Shown here: one piece after another, positions 7,809 to 16,290 of the stretch
Position numbering within the stretch: the stretch's first letter is position 1
Layout of the letters: every line of letters begins with the position of its first letter
Assembly (NCBI RefSeq): GCF_004208635.1
Contig: NZ_CP035806.1
Location: 1,178,001 to 1,242,000, forward strand
Direction of reading: 5' to 3'
DNA length: 64,000 nucleotides
Origin: Leucobacter triazinivorans
Lineage (GTDB): Bacteria; Actinomycetota; Actinomycetes; Actinomycetales; Microbacteriaceae
Position numbers and translations under genes: made by a program
The notes under the pieces: generated by a model
What the model saw: only the letters and a program-made list of their open reading frames with translations
Told to the model about the DNA's origin: nothing
Databases searched by the model: none

Positions 7809-9080
7809 TCAGTCGGCGGGCCGGGGCAGCCACTCTGCGTCCTGGTGCTCTCCGATGCCGGGCGGCGGCACCCGATAGGCGGCGGGCGTGGCGGAGAGCG
7901 AGATGGGGGTGGCGATGGATCGCAGCGTGCGGTGCGCCCCGTCTGAGGCGACGGCCCGGGTCTCGGCGACGGGATCCAGCCCGAGCGAGGTCGCGAGCTC
8001 GATGGCCTGCCCGATCGTGTTCACCCTGCCGGCGGGGATGTTCGCCGCGGTGAGCGCGTCGATCCACTCGGCGGCCGAGCGGCTGCGCAGACGCTGCTCG
8101 AGTGCTGCGCGCAGCTCGACGCGGTGCGCCACCCGCTGCGGGTTGGTCGCAAAGCGCTCGTCGCTCGCGAGCTCGGCAACGTCGAGCACCTCGCACAACC
8201 GTGCGAACTGTCCGTCGGTGCCGACGGCGAGGGCGATGGGCTGATCGGCCGCGGCGAAGGTCTCGTAGGGGGCGATCGAGGGGTGCGCATTGCCCATGCG
8301 CCCGGGAGAGGCGCCGGTCTCGAGCGTCGAGGATGCCTGGTTGGCGAGTGCCGAGAGCAGCGACCCGAGCAGCGTGACCTTCACGTGCTGGCCGCGGCCG
8401 CCGGTCCCACCGGTCCCGCCGGCACCATCTCCGCCGTCGCCGCCGCCGTCACCACCGGCTCCGGCACCGGCTCCGGATCCGGAGCCCCGGGCCATCAGCG
8501 CCGCCTGGATCCCGATCACGGCGTTGAGGCCCGTGAGGATGTCGACGAGCGCCACGCCCACCTTGGTCGGCTCGCCGCCGTCGGCATCGCTCTGGCCCGT
8601 GATGCTCATCAACCCGCCGACGGCCTGCACCAGCAGGTCGTAGCCCGGGAGGTCGCGGCCGGCGGAGTCGCCGAACCCGGAGATCGAGCAGTAGACCACC
8701 CCCGGGTTCTCAGCGGCGACGGCATCGTAGCCGAGGCCGAACTTCTCCATGGTGCCCGGCTTGAAATTCTCGATCACGACGTCGGCGGTGCGGGCGAGCT
8801 CGCGGGCGCGGGCGAGCCCCTCGGGATCGCGCAGGTCGCAGACCACGGAGCGCTTGCCGCGGTTGACCCCCGCGAAGTAGGTGCTCTGCCCCACGGCGTT
8901 CACGGGCGGTCGCCACTGGCGCGTGCCATCACCCTCGGGGCTCTCGATCTTGATGACGTCGGCGCCGAGATCGGCGAGGATCATCGTGGCGTGCGGCCCC
9001 GCGAGCACGCGGGAGAAGTCTGCGACGCGGATCCCCGCCAGTGCTCCGCCGTTCCGGGCCGTCTCAGCCTGCTCGTCCAC
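7809..9080 (-). CDS. CaiB/BaiF family (class III) CoA-transferase, probably glutarate CoA-transferase
   Basis: 423 residues from GTG 9080, preceded by AGAGGGG; a longer open frame exists but is not family-like. It starts with the canonical LAGIRVADFSRVLAGPHATMILADLGADVIKIE and carries the catalytic Asp148 in LPGYDLLVQAVGG. Class III enzymes move CoA between acids through aspartyl-CoA thioesters. Beside gcdH the likely reaction is succinyl-CoA plus glutarate to glutaryl-CoA, as for SUGCT. Residues about 199-230 are a Gly/Ala/Asp run inserted just before RGQHVKVTLL, a loop normally only a few residues long. Confidence 0.85.
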   Translation of the reverse strand: MDEQAETARNGGALAGIRVADFSRVLAGPHATMILADLGADVIKIESPEGDGTRQWRPPVNAVGQSTYFAGVNRGKRSVVCDLRDPEGLARARELARTADVVIENFKPGTMEKFGLGYDAVAAENPGVVYCSISGFGDSAGRDLPGYDLLVQAVGGLMSITGQSDADGGEPTKVGVALVDILTGLNAVIGIQAALMARGSGSGAGAGAGGDGGGDGGDGAGGTGGTGGRGQHVKVTLLGSLLSALANQASSTLETGASPGRMGNAHPSIAPYETFAAADQPIALAVGTDGQFARLCEVLDVAELASDERFATNPQRVAHRVELRAALEQRLRSRSAAEWIDALTAANIPAGRVNTIGQAIELATSLGLDPVAETRAVASDGAHRTLRSIATPISLSATPAAYRVPPPGIGEHQDAEWLPRPAD

Positions 9081-9197
9081 ATCGCCCCTCTCATCTCCGG
9101 GCCGCCCGCGACGCACCGCTCCACGCCGGTGCGGCCCGGTGCGCGGACCCGCTTCCTGCCGCCAGTCTACGACCGGACCCCGCACCTCCGCGTGCGT

Positions 9198-9230
9198 CAT
9201 TGCATAGGCAATGAACGTCTGCCTGTGCAA
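9198..9230. promoter_or_regulatory. Double palindrome between CoA-transferase and pucR-type genes
   Basis: TTGCATAGGCA (9200-9210) is mirrored by TGCCTGTGCAA (9220-9230), 10 of 11 positions, with a 9-base spacer. A shorter perfect palindrome CATTGC-ATAG-GCAATG (9198-9213) overlaps the left arm. It lies 10 bases before the PucR start and in the 160-bp divergent promoter region, the expected place for an operator controlling both the regulator and the glutarate genes. The binding protein is inferred. Confidence 0.6.
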
Positions 9231-9240
9231 GAATCTGCGT

Positions 9241-10794
9241 ATGGCCACCCTCTCCCAGTTGCTCGCGCTCCCGGATCTCGGTCTCCGCCTCATCCAGGCC
9301 GGGCCCGGAGATCCCGAGATCAGCTGGAGCTCCACCACCGAGCTTCTCGACCTCAGCGGCTACCTCGAGGGCGGTGAGATCATCCTGACCACCGGGCTCG
9401 CCCTGCAGCTCGACGACCCCCGCTGGCGCGACTTCGTCGCCAGCCTCAGCCGCGCGCGCGTGGCGGCCATCGGCTTCGGCATCGGGGTCAACCACGACCG
9501 CATCCCGCCCCGCCTCACCCGGGCGGCCAGCGAGTACCGGGTCGCGCTGTTCGAGATTCCACTGCCCGTGCCCTTCATCGCCGTAACGAAGGCCATCGCA
9601 GCGCTCGTGCGCTCGGACGAGCTCCGGGCGGCACGCGCGGCGCTGCAGGCGCAGCAGCGGCTGCTCGATGGGGCTCGCAGCGACCGCGACCCCGCCGAGG
9701 TGCTGGCGAGCATCGCCCAGGTCACGGGCAAGCATCTCGCGCTCGTCGGCTCCGACGGTGCCGTACTGGCGAGCACGGGAGGCTTCGCGGCGGCCCGGAA
9801 GGCGAGCGGGGCCGAGCACATCGACCTCGACCGGCGCTCCTCGCTGCAGTTGGCGGTGGCGGGCGATGCCCCGCTCACTCCCGAGGGCCACGCGGTCATC
9901 GCCGCCGGCTCGATGGTGCTGGGGCTCGGACTGCGGGGGGACAGCGCAGACGCGACGCGAGAGCGCGGGCGCTGGGAGCGCCTCACCGCATCGCTGCTCG
10001 ACGGCACGGGCTCGCCCGAGGCCCTCGCGATCCTCGACCCCGAGCTGCGGCTTCCGCCCCGGCTGCGGGCCATCGCCGTGCAGGGCAACGCAGAGGACAT
10101 CGCCGAGTGGCGCCGCCGCCCCCGCAACGGCTTCGATCGCCTCATCGCCCCGGGCGACACGGTGCCCGAGACGCCGGGCCTGGCACGGGCCTGGCAGCTG
10201 TGCCCCGACACCGAGGACGCCCTCGAGCGGGTGCTCGCGGCCGCGGCCGCGCACGACCTCGACGCGGTGATCGGCCGCCCCGCGGCGCCCGCGGAAGCCC
10301 CTCTGAGTCGACGCTCTGCGAGTGCGGGGCTGCGCGGGCTCTCTCAGACGGCGCCGCTGTACACCGCGCCGCGCGTGCCCGAGGCCGTGTGGACCGACCG
10401 GGACGCACCGCTGCTCGAAGCGCTGCTGGAGCTCTCGGCGACGCGCGAGTCCGGGGCTTCAAGGCGCGCGCCGCTCGGTGGCAGGAGCGCCGAAGCCCCG
10501 GGCTCGCCCGAACGGCGCGCCCTGAGCGCCGCCGTGCTCGGTCCGCTCTCACGGCACGACGAGCGGCTCGGCCCAGAGGATCGGGAGATGCTGCGAACGA
10601 CCCTGCGGACGGTCTTCGAGACCGACGGGCAGCGCGGCCCGGCCGCGGCGACGCTCGGGATCCATCGGAACACGCTGCGCGATCGGATCACGCGCATCGA
10701 GGGGCTGGTCCGCAGGTCGCTGGCGAACGCCGACGATCGCGCCGAGCTCTGGTTCGCCCTGCGTCTCGAGGAGCTGTCGGGGCCCGCCGGCTGA
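9241..10794 (+). CDS. PucR family transcriptional regulator
   Basis: 517 residues. The N-terminal 130 residues match the PucR/purine-catabolism sensor domain (LALPDLGLRLIQAGPGDPEISWSSTTEL and GGEIILTTG). The middle is a variable GAF/GGDEF-like region. The last 70 residues form the HTH_30 DNA-binding domain (TDGQRGPAAATLGIHRNTLRDRITRIEGL). I start at ATG 9241 rather than 9211 because homologues begin at this point and 9211 lies in the palindromic operator. It is divergent from the CoA-transferase and gcdH genes. Family members activate catabolic operons on sensing the substrate, so a glutarate- or acyl-CoA-responsive activator is likely here. Confidence 0.85.
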   Translation: MATLSQLLALPDLGLRLIQAGPGDPEISWSSTTELLDLSGYLEGGEIILTTGLALQLDDPRWRDFVASLSRARVAAIGFGIGVNHDRIPPRLTRAASEYRVALFEIPLPVPFIAVTKAIAALVRSDELRAARAALQAQQRLLDGARSDRDPAEVLASIAQVTGKHLALVGSDGAVLASTGGFAAARKASGAEHIDLDRRSSLQLAVAGDAPLTPEGHAVIAAGSMVLGLGLRGDSADATRERGRWERLTASLLDGTGSPEALAILDPELRLPPRLRAIAVQGNAEDIAEWRRRPRNGFDRLIAPGDTVPETPGLARAWQLCPDTEDALERVLAAAAAHDLDAVIGRPAAPAEAPLSRRSASAGLRGLSQTAPLYTAPRVPEAVWTDRDAPLLEALLELSATRESGASRRAPLGGRSAEAPGSPERRALSAAVLGPLSRHDERLGPEDREMLRTTLRTVFETDGQRGPAAATLGIHRNTLRDRITRIEGLVRRSLANADDRAELWFALRLEELSGPAG

Positions 10795-10824
10795 CCGAGC
10801 GCAGCGAGTCGAAACCGGGGCGCA

Positions 10825-11007
10825 TCAGGTGGCCGGCAGCTCCTGCTCCGGGCCGCTCTCGTCGTGCGGCTCGTGCAGGGTGTGCAGCACACCGCGCATG
10901 TTGCCGTGCAGCAGATCGTCGACGAGCTCATCGACGGCGACCGCCTCGTCCGTTCCCTGCGGGATCTCCATGCGGAGCCCGGTGCCTCGCGCCTTGTTCG
11001 TGTCCAT
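10825..11007 (-). CDS. Small acidic hypothetical protein
   Basis: 60 residues, acidic and His-rich (VDELVDDLLHGNMRGVLHTLHEPHDESGPEQEL), with no membrane segment or known motif. ATG 11007 follows a possible -10 box (TATCGT) by about five bases, so a leaderless message is possible; GGAG sits too close to the ATG to be a normal ribosome binding site. It faces the PucR gene tail-to-tail. Codon use is typical for the window. I do not recognise the family, and it could be a spurious frame. Confidence 0.5.
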   Translation of the reverse strand: MDTNKARGTGLRMEIPQGTDEAVAVDELVDDLLHGNMRGVLHTLHEPHDESGPEQELPAT

Positions 11008-11138
11008 GCTCCACGATAACCCGAATCTCTGGAAAACCCATCACGATTCGGGGCGGGTCCGATCGAGCCGCGACCCCTCGGCAACGGCGGCGGCTCGGGC
11101 GGCGGCTCGGCGGCGGCTCGGGTGGCGCCCCGCGCGGC

Positions 11139-11594
11139 TCAGCTCTTCGGAACGGGCGGCCCCATCCAGAGGAGCAGCAGGAAGGCGCCGGTCACCGCGA
11201 CGGCGAGTAGGAGCAGAGCCAGCCACGGCCGCCGCAGCACCCACGCGAGGCCGTGCTCCCAGAAGCCGCGAGGACGTTCGCCCCCGGGCGAGAGCCGCCA
11301 CGCACGCGGCAGCATGCCGCGGTGGTCGACGACGAGCTCGACGGGCAGTGTGGCGAACGGCACGACGGCGCTGGCGATCCCGAGCACTCCCCAGGACGGC
11401 CGCCAGCGCGCATCGATCCACACGAGCACCGTGACCACGCAGTAGGCGAGGAAGACGAAGCCGTGCACGCCGCCCGCGGGCGTCACCCACGCATCGCTGA
11501 CGCCGGTTGCGCGCAGCACGAGCGCCGTGATGAGCCCGGCCCAGGTGATCAGCTCGGCGAATGCGAAGATGCGGAACAGCAGGCGCGGCGTCAT
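11139..11594 (-). CDS. DUF3817 domain membrane protein
   Basis: 151 residues, three to four membrane helices. The DUF3817 pattern is visible: LLFRIFAFAELITWAGLITALVLR at the start, then AGGVHGFVFLAYCVVTVLVW with the conserved His-Gly, then PVELVVD. The family is a small integral membrane group of unknown function common in actinobacteria, often near guaA or transport genes. The C-terminal half adds an extra hydrophobic helix (LALLLLAVAVTGAFLLLLW) not always present. ATG 11594 was chosen over GTG 11600. It stands alone between two unrelated genes. Confidence 0.8.
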   Translation of the reverse strand: MTPRLLFRIFAFAELITWAGLITALVLRATGVSDAWVTPAGGVHGFVFLAYCVVTVLVWIDARWRPSWGVLGIASAVVPFATLPVELVVDHRGMLPRAWRLSPGGERPRGFWEHGLAWVLRRPWLALLLLAVAVTGAFLLLLWMGPPVPKS

Positions 11595-11691
11595 ACTCAC
11601 CACGGTATCGCCCGGTGCCTGTGCAACTCCGGAACGCCGCACGCGGCGCGACGGACACTGCGCGTCGCCGGCCCCGGCGCAAGACCGCCGC

Positions 11692-12645
11692 TCACCGGCT
11701 GCCAGGCGCGCTGCGGCTCGGGATCGGATCGAGCACGCGCGCGGCCGCCCGCCGCAGCGCGGCGACCACCTCGCGCACCTCGGGACGCACCTCGCCGCGC
11801 GCCAGCAGGATCATCAGCTGGCGCCCGTCGTGCTCCCCGAGCCCGAAGGCGCGGATGCCGGGATGGCGATAGCTGATCAGGCTCAGCCTCGGCACGACGG
11901 AGACGCTCATGTCGCGCGCGACCAGTTCCTGCACCACCATGTAGTCGTCGGTGGCGTGACGGATGTCGGGGCTGAAGCCCTCCCGCTCGGCGAGGCGCAG
12001 GAAGTGCCTCCTGCAGCTCGGACACCCCGCCACCCAGCGATCGCGCGCGTGATCCACGAGCCGTCGCATGCTCTGCGCCGCACCGCCACGACGCTGCGAC
12101 ACGATCAGCTGCAGCGGATCCCAGCCGATCGGCAACAGCTCGAACTCCTGCTCGAGCCCGACGAGGTCCTCCTCGTCGTAGCGGAATACGAGCGCGACGT
12201 CGGCGGCGCCTCGTCGCAGCAACTCCGGCACGGAGAAGGGCTCCTGCTGCTCGAGATCGATCGTCGGGCCGGGCCGGGGGTCAGCCCGCGCGATGAGCTC
12301 GGACATGGCGGGCGCCACGATGCTCGTGCAGGCGGAGGGGAAGGCGACCACGCGAACGGTGCGCGCGTCCTCATCCATGAGCCCGGCCACTTCGCGAGCC
12401 GCGCGGGCGAGGTGCCCGTCGATGAGCTCGGCGTGGTGCAGCAGCCGCTTGCCGGCCTCGGTGAGCTGCACGCCCTTCACGGTGCGGGTGACGAGCGTCG
12501 CGCCGAGACTCTCCTCGAGCCGGCTGACCTGGCCGCTGAGCGCGGGCTGCGTCCACCCCAGCTCTCTAGCCGCCGCGGCGAACGAGCCGTGCTGGGCGAC
12601 CGCGCGAAACGACATCAGCGCGCGAGGATCGATCTCCGGAGTCAC
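11692..12645 (-). CDS. LysR family transcriptional regulator
   Basis: 317 residues from GTG 12645, which follows a GGGGGG ribosome binding site. Residues 5-65 are the LysR winged helix (LMSFRAVAQHGSFAAAARELGWTQPALSGQVSRLEESLG), the rest the two-lobed effector domain. CPSCRRHF near residue 200 places two close cysteines in the effector domain, unusual for the family and possibly redox- or metal-sensitive. It is downstream of mycoredoxin and the PatB-like lyase on the same strand and may control the sulfur/peptide genes further right. The effector is unknown. Confidence 0.85.
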   Translation of the reverse strand: MTPEIDPRALMSFRAVAQHGSFAAAARELGWTQPALSGQVSRLEESLGATLVTRTVKGVQLTEAGKRLLHHAELIDGHLARAAREVAGLMDEDARTVRVVAFPSACTSIVAPAMSELIARADPRPGPTIDLEQQEPFSVPELLRRGAADVALVFRYDEEDLVGLEQEFELLPIGWDPLQLIVSQRRGGAAQSMRRLVDHARDRWVAGCPSCRRHFLRLAEREGFSPDIRHATDDYMVVQELVARDMSVSVVPRLSLISYRHPGIRAFGLGEHDGRQLMILLARGEVRPEVREVVAALRRAAARVLDPIPSRSAPGSR

Positions 12646-12704
12646 CGCGCCCCCCGTCGGGTCTCCGCGACTCGGCGCGGCGCTCGTCTCCGCCCGGCCG
12701 GCAT

Positions 12705-13031
12705 TCAGACCCCGTCGTCGATCTGCTGCAGGCGCTCCGAGACGCCGCGCACGCCCGGGTTCACGCGGATCGATCCGTCCGAGAAGACCACTGTGGGGAT
12801 CAGCCAGTCGCCGCCGTTGGCCGCGATCGCGATGCGCTCGGCGGCCGGATCCTCCTCGATCATCACCTCGCGGACCTCCGTGCCCGCACGCGCGAGGCCC
12901 GCCTTCAGCGCCGTGCAGTACCCGCACCACGCCGCGGAGAACACCGTGACGCTCCCCGGCCGCGGCAGGTAGTCCGCGAGCTCGGCGGCCGGCGTCCCCG
13001 GTTCGCGCGCTTCGCCCTCATCCACGTGCAT
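12705..13031 (-). CDS. Mycoredoxin (glutaredoxin-like, CGYC)
   Basis: 108 residues, thioredoxin fold: VTVFSAAWCGYCTALKAGL with the CxYC active site near residue 37, a central IEEDPAA segment, then IPTVVFSDGS with the cis-proline. CGYC is the active site of mycobacterial Mrx1, which reduces mycothiol mixed disulfides in the cytoplasm, so a mycothiol-using host is implied. ATG 13031 is four bases past the stop of the PatB-like gene, so the two are co-transcribed. The shared transcript links thiol redox chemistry with C-S bond cleavage. Confidence 0.85.
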   Translation of the reverse strand: MHVDEGEAREPGTPAAELADYLPRPGSVTVFSAAWCGYCTALKAGLARAGTEVREVMIEEDPAAERIAIAANGGDWLIPTVVFSDGSIRVNPGVRGVSERLQQIDDGV

Positions 13032-13035
13032 CACC

Positions 13036-14178
13036 CTACCCCGCGTCCTCGGCAGCGCGGATCAGCCGCTCCATGGCCTCGCGCACGTGCTCGCGCGGCA
13101 GCGCCGCGTTGAAGCGCACGAAGCCCCGGCCCGCCTCGCCGCAGTCCGCACCGTCCGTGACCACGAGGTGGGAGGCCTCGCGCAGCGCACGCGCCGCGCA
13201 GACGCCCTCGCGCAGCAGTCCGGTCTCGCGCAGATCGATCCAGAGGAGGTACGTGGCCTCCGGACGCCGCACGCGGATCCCGGTGCGCCCCTCTGCCGCC
13301 TCGAGCACGGCGAGGGCCTCGGAGACGCTCGCGCGGAGCGCCTCGACAGTCTCGCCGAGCCAGGCGCGCCCGCCGCGGTAGGCGGCCTCGGTCGCGACCA
13401 CGCCGAGCACCGAGGTCTGATGCTCGTACCAGTGCCCCACCTCCGCCCACCTCGCCAGGTGCTGCGGGTTGGTGAAGATGAGCTGGCCGCACTTGGTGCC
13501 CGGGATGTTGAAGGCCTTCGTCGCGGAGGTCGCGGTGATCGTGTGCGCCGCGGCCCGCGGCGAGCGCGCCGCGTAGACGATGTGTGGCGCGTCGCCGAGC
13601 ACGAGCGGCGCGTGGATCTCGTCGGCGAGCACGATCCCGTCGAACTCGTCGACGATCCGCTCGATCTCGGCCAGCTCGGACTCGACCGCCACCTTGCCGA
13701 TGGGATTGTGCGGGTTGCAGAGCACCAGCAGGCGTGCACCGCGCGCGAATGCCCGCCGCAGCCCGTCGAAGTCGTAGCGCCAGCCGGAGTCGGTGGCCAG
13801 CATCGGCACCTCGATCACGGGCCGACCGATGGTCGGCGGCACCGAGAGGAAGGGCATGTAGCCGGGCGTCGGCACGATGATCGGTTCGCCCTCGGGCACG
13901 AAGTGGGTGAGGATCGCGCGGAAGCCGGCGACGAGATCGGCGACCGGCCGGATCGCGTCGACCGGCGGCGTCCACGAATACGAATCCCGCAGCCAGCCGC
14001 CCACCGCGGCCTGCAGGCGGTCGATCTCCGCGGCGCCGAGATACCCGAGCTCCTCGCGATCGAGCGCCGCCCCGAGCGCCCGCGTCACGGCGGGCGGGCT
14101 CCCGAACTCCATCTCGGCGAGCGCGCGGCCGATGTCCTCCGTGACCAGCGGATCACGAGCATGCACGGTGGCTGCCAC
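13036..14178 (-). CDS. PatB/MalY-type PLP-dependent aminotransferase family C-S beta-lyase
   Basis: 380 residues, fold type I PLP enzyme of usual length. NPHNPIGK, DEIHAPLVLG (Asp contacting the PLP nitrogen) and the Schiff-base lysine in TSATKAFNIPGTKCG are all present; IHAPL and FNIPG are typical of MalY/PatB rather than transaminases. Relatives cleave cystathionine, cystine or cysteine-S-conjugates to thiol, pyruvate and ammonia. GTG 14178 has GGAGGG just upstream. It heads a transcript with mycoredoxin and LysR and is divergent from a peptide ABC operon, which could deliver Cys-conjugated peptides. The exact substrate is not readable. Confidence 0.85.
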   Translation of the reverse strand: MAATVHARDPLVTEDIGRALAEMEFGSPPAVTRALGAALDREELGYLGAAEIDRLQAAVGGWLRDSYSWTPPVDAIRPVADLVAGFRAILTHFVPEGEPIIVPTPGYMPFLSVPPTIGRPVIEVPMLATDSGWRYDFDGLRRAFARGARLLVLCNPHNPIGKVAVESELAEIERIVDEFDGIVLADEIHAPLVLGDAPHIVYAARSPRAAAHTITATSATKAFNIPGTKCGQLIFTNPQHLARWAEVGHWYEHQTSVLGVVATEAAYRGGRAWLGETVEALRASVSEALAVLEAAEGRTGIRVRRPEATYLLWIDLRETGLLREGVCAARALREASHLVVTDGADCGEAGRGFVRFNAALPREHVREAMERLIRAAEDAG

Positions 14179-14606
14179 GGTCCCTCCTTCAGCTTCTCGG
14201 CGGGCGGGAGCCCGCGGGCAGCGCGGATCCGCCGCCCGGTTCCCGCTCATCGTATGGCGGCGGCGGGCGGCGCAGCTCCCCGATTCCGCTGGGGTGCTGT
14301 GCGTTTTGCTTGGGGCCCGACACGCGCCGGCGAGGCTCGCCGCAGCCGGCAGTCTCGGCGCCCATCGGCGCATGCGGTGCCCTCGCGGGGCCCCGCACCG
14401 CGCCCGCCTCCACCGCGCCGAGTGCGGTCCCCGTCGGCTCCGCGGATCGAAACACACTCGTCACGCAACCCTGTACTACTCTTGCCACAGCGGCGACCGC
14501 TTCACCGGCGAAGACCGCACCGAACCACTGCCCCGCACCACGCTCGTCGACCCCCGGAGCGGAACGGGACAGCCCCCGGCAGCACACGCGAAGGAGCGAC
14601 CACACC
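14179..14606. promoter_or_regulatory. 428-bp divergent intergenic region
   Basis: No gene is supported here. It must hold the promoters of the PatB-like gene (left) and of the peptide ABC operon (right). A plausible rightward -10 (TACTACTCT) lies near 14475, which would give a 5' leader of about 125 bases before ATG 14607. I looked for a SAM or other riboswitch in that leader and saw no recognisable consensus. AAGGAG at 14591-14596 is the ribosome binding site. Confidence 0.45.
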
Positions 14607-16229
14607 ATGCAGCCCAGAACCCCCAGATCGCGGAAGCCGCGCCTCGCGGCGGCCGCGGCCGCCGCCGCGTTCGCCCTCGTCCTCGCGGGGTGCGCGGGAT
14701 CCTCGGAGGCCCCCGAGCCCTCCGAGGTCGCGCTCGTCGACACCGGGCAGGACATCGAGCAGGTGACCGTCGCCTTCCCCGGCTCGCTCGCCAACCTGTA
14801 CATCGGCCAGGAGAGCGGGATCCTCAACTACAACCTCGCCGCGACCGTGCAGGAGGGCCTCGTCGGACAGGATCCCGACGGACAGATCGTGCCCGCGCTC
14901 GCGGAGTCGTGGGAGACGCCGGACGACACGACGTACGTGTTCACGCTGCGCGAGGACGCCCGCTTCCAGAACGGCGACCCGGTCACCCCGCAGGACGTGG
15001 TCTTCAGCATCGAGCGCGCGGTGGATCCCGAGTCGTCCCCCGGCACGTACTACTACCTGACGAACCTCGACACGGTCGAGCAGACCGGTGACCGCGAGGT
15101 GACCGTGACGAGCAAGACGCCGGACGCCACGTTCCTCGTCAGCCTCTCCAGCGCGGGAGCCCTCGTGGTGACGCAGCAGGAGTTCTGGGAGGCGCACGAC
15201 GGCGGGATCGGCACGAGCGACTCGCTGCTCCTCGGCACCGGCCCCTACCAGGTGACCGAGTTCCAGCCCGACTCGCACGTGCTGCTCGAACGCGTCGACA
15301 CCTGGTGGGGCGGCGTGCCGAAGGCGGAGTCCATCCGGGTCAACTTCATCCCCGACGCGAGCACCCGCCTCGCCGCCGCCCAGACGGGCGACATCGACAT
15401 CGCGTTCAACGTGCCGATCACCCAGGCGGACGACTGGAGCTCGATCGACGGCGTGCGGGTCGAATCCATGAACGATCTCTCCTATGTGGGCCTGCTGTTC
15501 GATCAGAACGTCGCCCCGTTCGACGACCTCGACGTGCGCACCGCGGTCGCGCTCAGCATCGACCGCGAGGCGATCGCCGAGAAGCTGCTCCGCGGCTACG
15601 GCGAGCCGGCGACCGCGATCATGACGCCGGAATCGCTCGCCACCGCATTCGACGGCGACACGGCGCGCGCGGAGCTCGCCGCGATCCCCCAGCACGACTA
15701 CGACCTCGAGGCGGCGCAGCAGGCGATCGCCGGCACCGCCGGCGAGGGGCTCGAGACCGAGCTCACCTACCCCAATACCGGCCCGCAGCTGGGCGTCGCC
15801 GCTCAGGCGATCGCCGAGAGCCTGGGCGAGATCGGCATGGACGTCTCGGTGCGCGAGGTGCCGATCGAGGAGTGGCTCGCGACGATCGGCGACGGCGAGC
15901 ACGGGCTCGGCTTCATGTGGTACTTCTCGACCACGGGCGATCCGGCCGAGGTCAACAGCTACCTGCTCGGCCCGGGCAACCCCAACGGCTTCGAGAGCGA
16001 GGAGGCGGCCGCCCTCATCACCGAGGCGAACGCCCTCACCGACCCGGCGGAGCGCGCCGCGAAGCTGCTCGAGCTCGAGACGCTCGGCGCCGACGAGGTC
16101 GTGAACGCCCCCATCTGGTGGGGCAAGTCGGTCACGGCCTTCTCGAACACCGTGGGCGTGACCGACTACAGCCCGTACACCTTCACCTCGACCTGGGGCG
16201 CCAGCCTCTTCGCGGCCGAGGCCGAGTAG
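14607..16229 (+). CDS. Peptide ABC transporter substrate-binding lipoprotein (SBP family 5)
   Basis: 540 residues. A basic n-region, hydrophobic core and lipobox LVLAGC with acceptor Cys29 show a lipoprotein. The mature part has the family 5 (OppA/DppA) pattern: PALAESWETPDDTTYVFTLR, FQNGDPVTPQDVVFSIERA, then LLLGTGPYQVTEF and the C-terminal lobe around VRTAVALSIDREAIAEKL. It would capture oligopeptides outside the cell for the two permeases and fused ATPase that follow. The start is fixed by AAGGAG and the signal peptide. Family 5 also covers opines and glutathione, so the ligand is open. Confidence 0.9.
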   Translation: MQPRTPRSRKPRLAAAAAAAAFALVLAGCAGSSEAPEPSEVALVDTGQDIEQVTVAFPGSLANLYIGQESGILNYNLAATVQEGLVGQDPDGQIVPALAESWETPDDTTYVFTLREDARFQNGDPVTPQDVVFSIERAVDPESSPGTYYYLTNLDTVEQTGDREVTVTSKTPDATFLVSLSSAGALVVTQQEFWEAHDGGIGTSDSLLLGTGPYQVTEFQPDSHVLLERVDTWWGGVPKAESIRVNFIPDASTRLAAAQTGDIDIAFNVPITQADDWSSIDGVRVESMNDLSYVGLLFDQNVAPFDDLDVRTAVALSIDREAIAEKLLRGYGEPATAIMTPESLATAFDGDTARAELAAIPQHDYDLEAAQQAIAGTAGEGLETELTYPNTGPQLGVAAQAIAESLGEIGMDVSVREVPIEEWLATIGDGEHGLGFMWYFSTTGDPAEVNSYLLGPGNPNGFESEEAAALITEANALTDPAERAAKLLELETLGADEVVNAPIWWGKSVTAFSNTVGVTDYSPYTFTSTWGASLFAAEAE

Positions 16230-16239
16230 ACGACCGTTC

Positions 16240-16270
16240 CGGGGTGCGGCTCCCGGGGAGCCGCACCCCG
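16240..16270 (+). terminator. Intra-operon hairpin after the binding-protein gene
   Basis: Arms CGGGGTGCGGCT (16240-16251) and AGCCGCACCCCG (16259-16270) are perfect complements around a 7-base loop, with no strong T-run. At this position in Opp-type operons such hairpins stabilise the binding-protein message or partly terminate transcription, giving more binding protein than permease. Confidence 0.65.
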
Positions 16271-16290
16271 CTCTCCAGAAGGGTGGTTCC

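Noticed and set aside
5468..8053. 861-codon plus-strand frame across DUF1648, GntR and gcdH regions
   Set aside because: It spans two genuine minus-strand transcripts and a GC-rich gap, with no family similarity.
14475..14606. SAM-type riboswitch in the leader of the peptide operon
   Set aside because: Considered because of the neighbouring C-S lyase, but none of the conserved SAM-I, SAM-II or SAM-IV core segments could be found.
13087..14766. 559-codon plus-strand frame over the PatB-like gene and intergenic DNA
   Set aside because: The first part mirrors a clear PLP enzyme and the rest is Arg/Pro/Ser low complexity with no domain.
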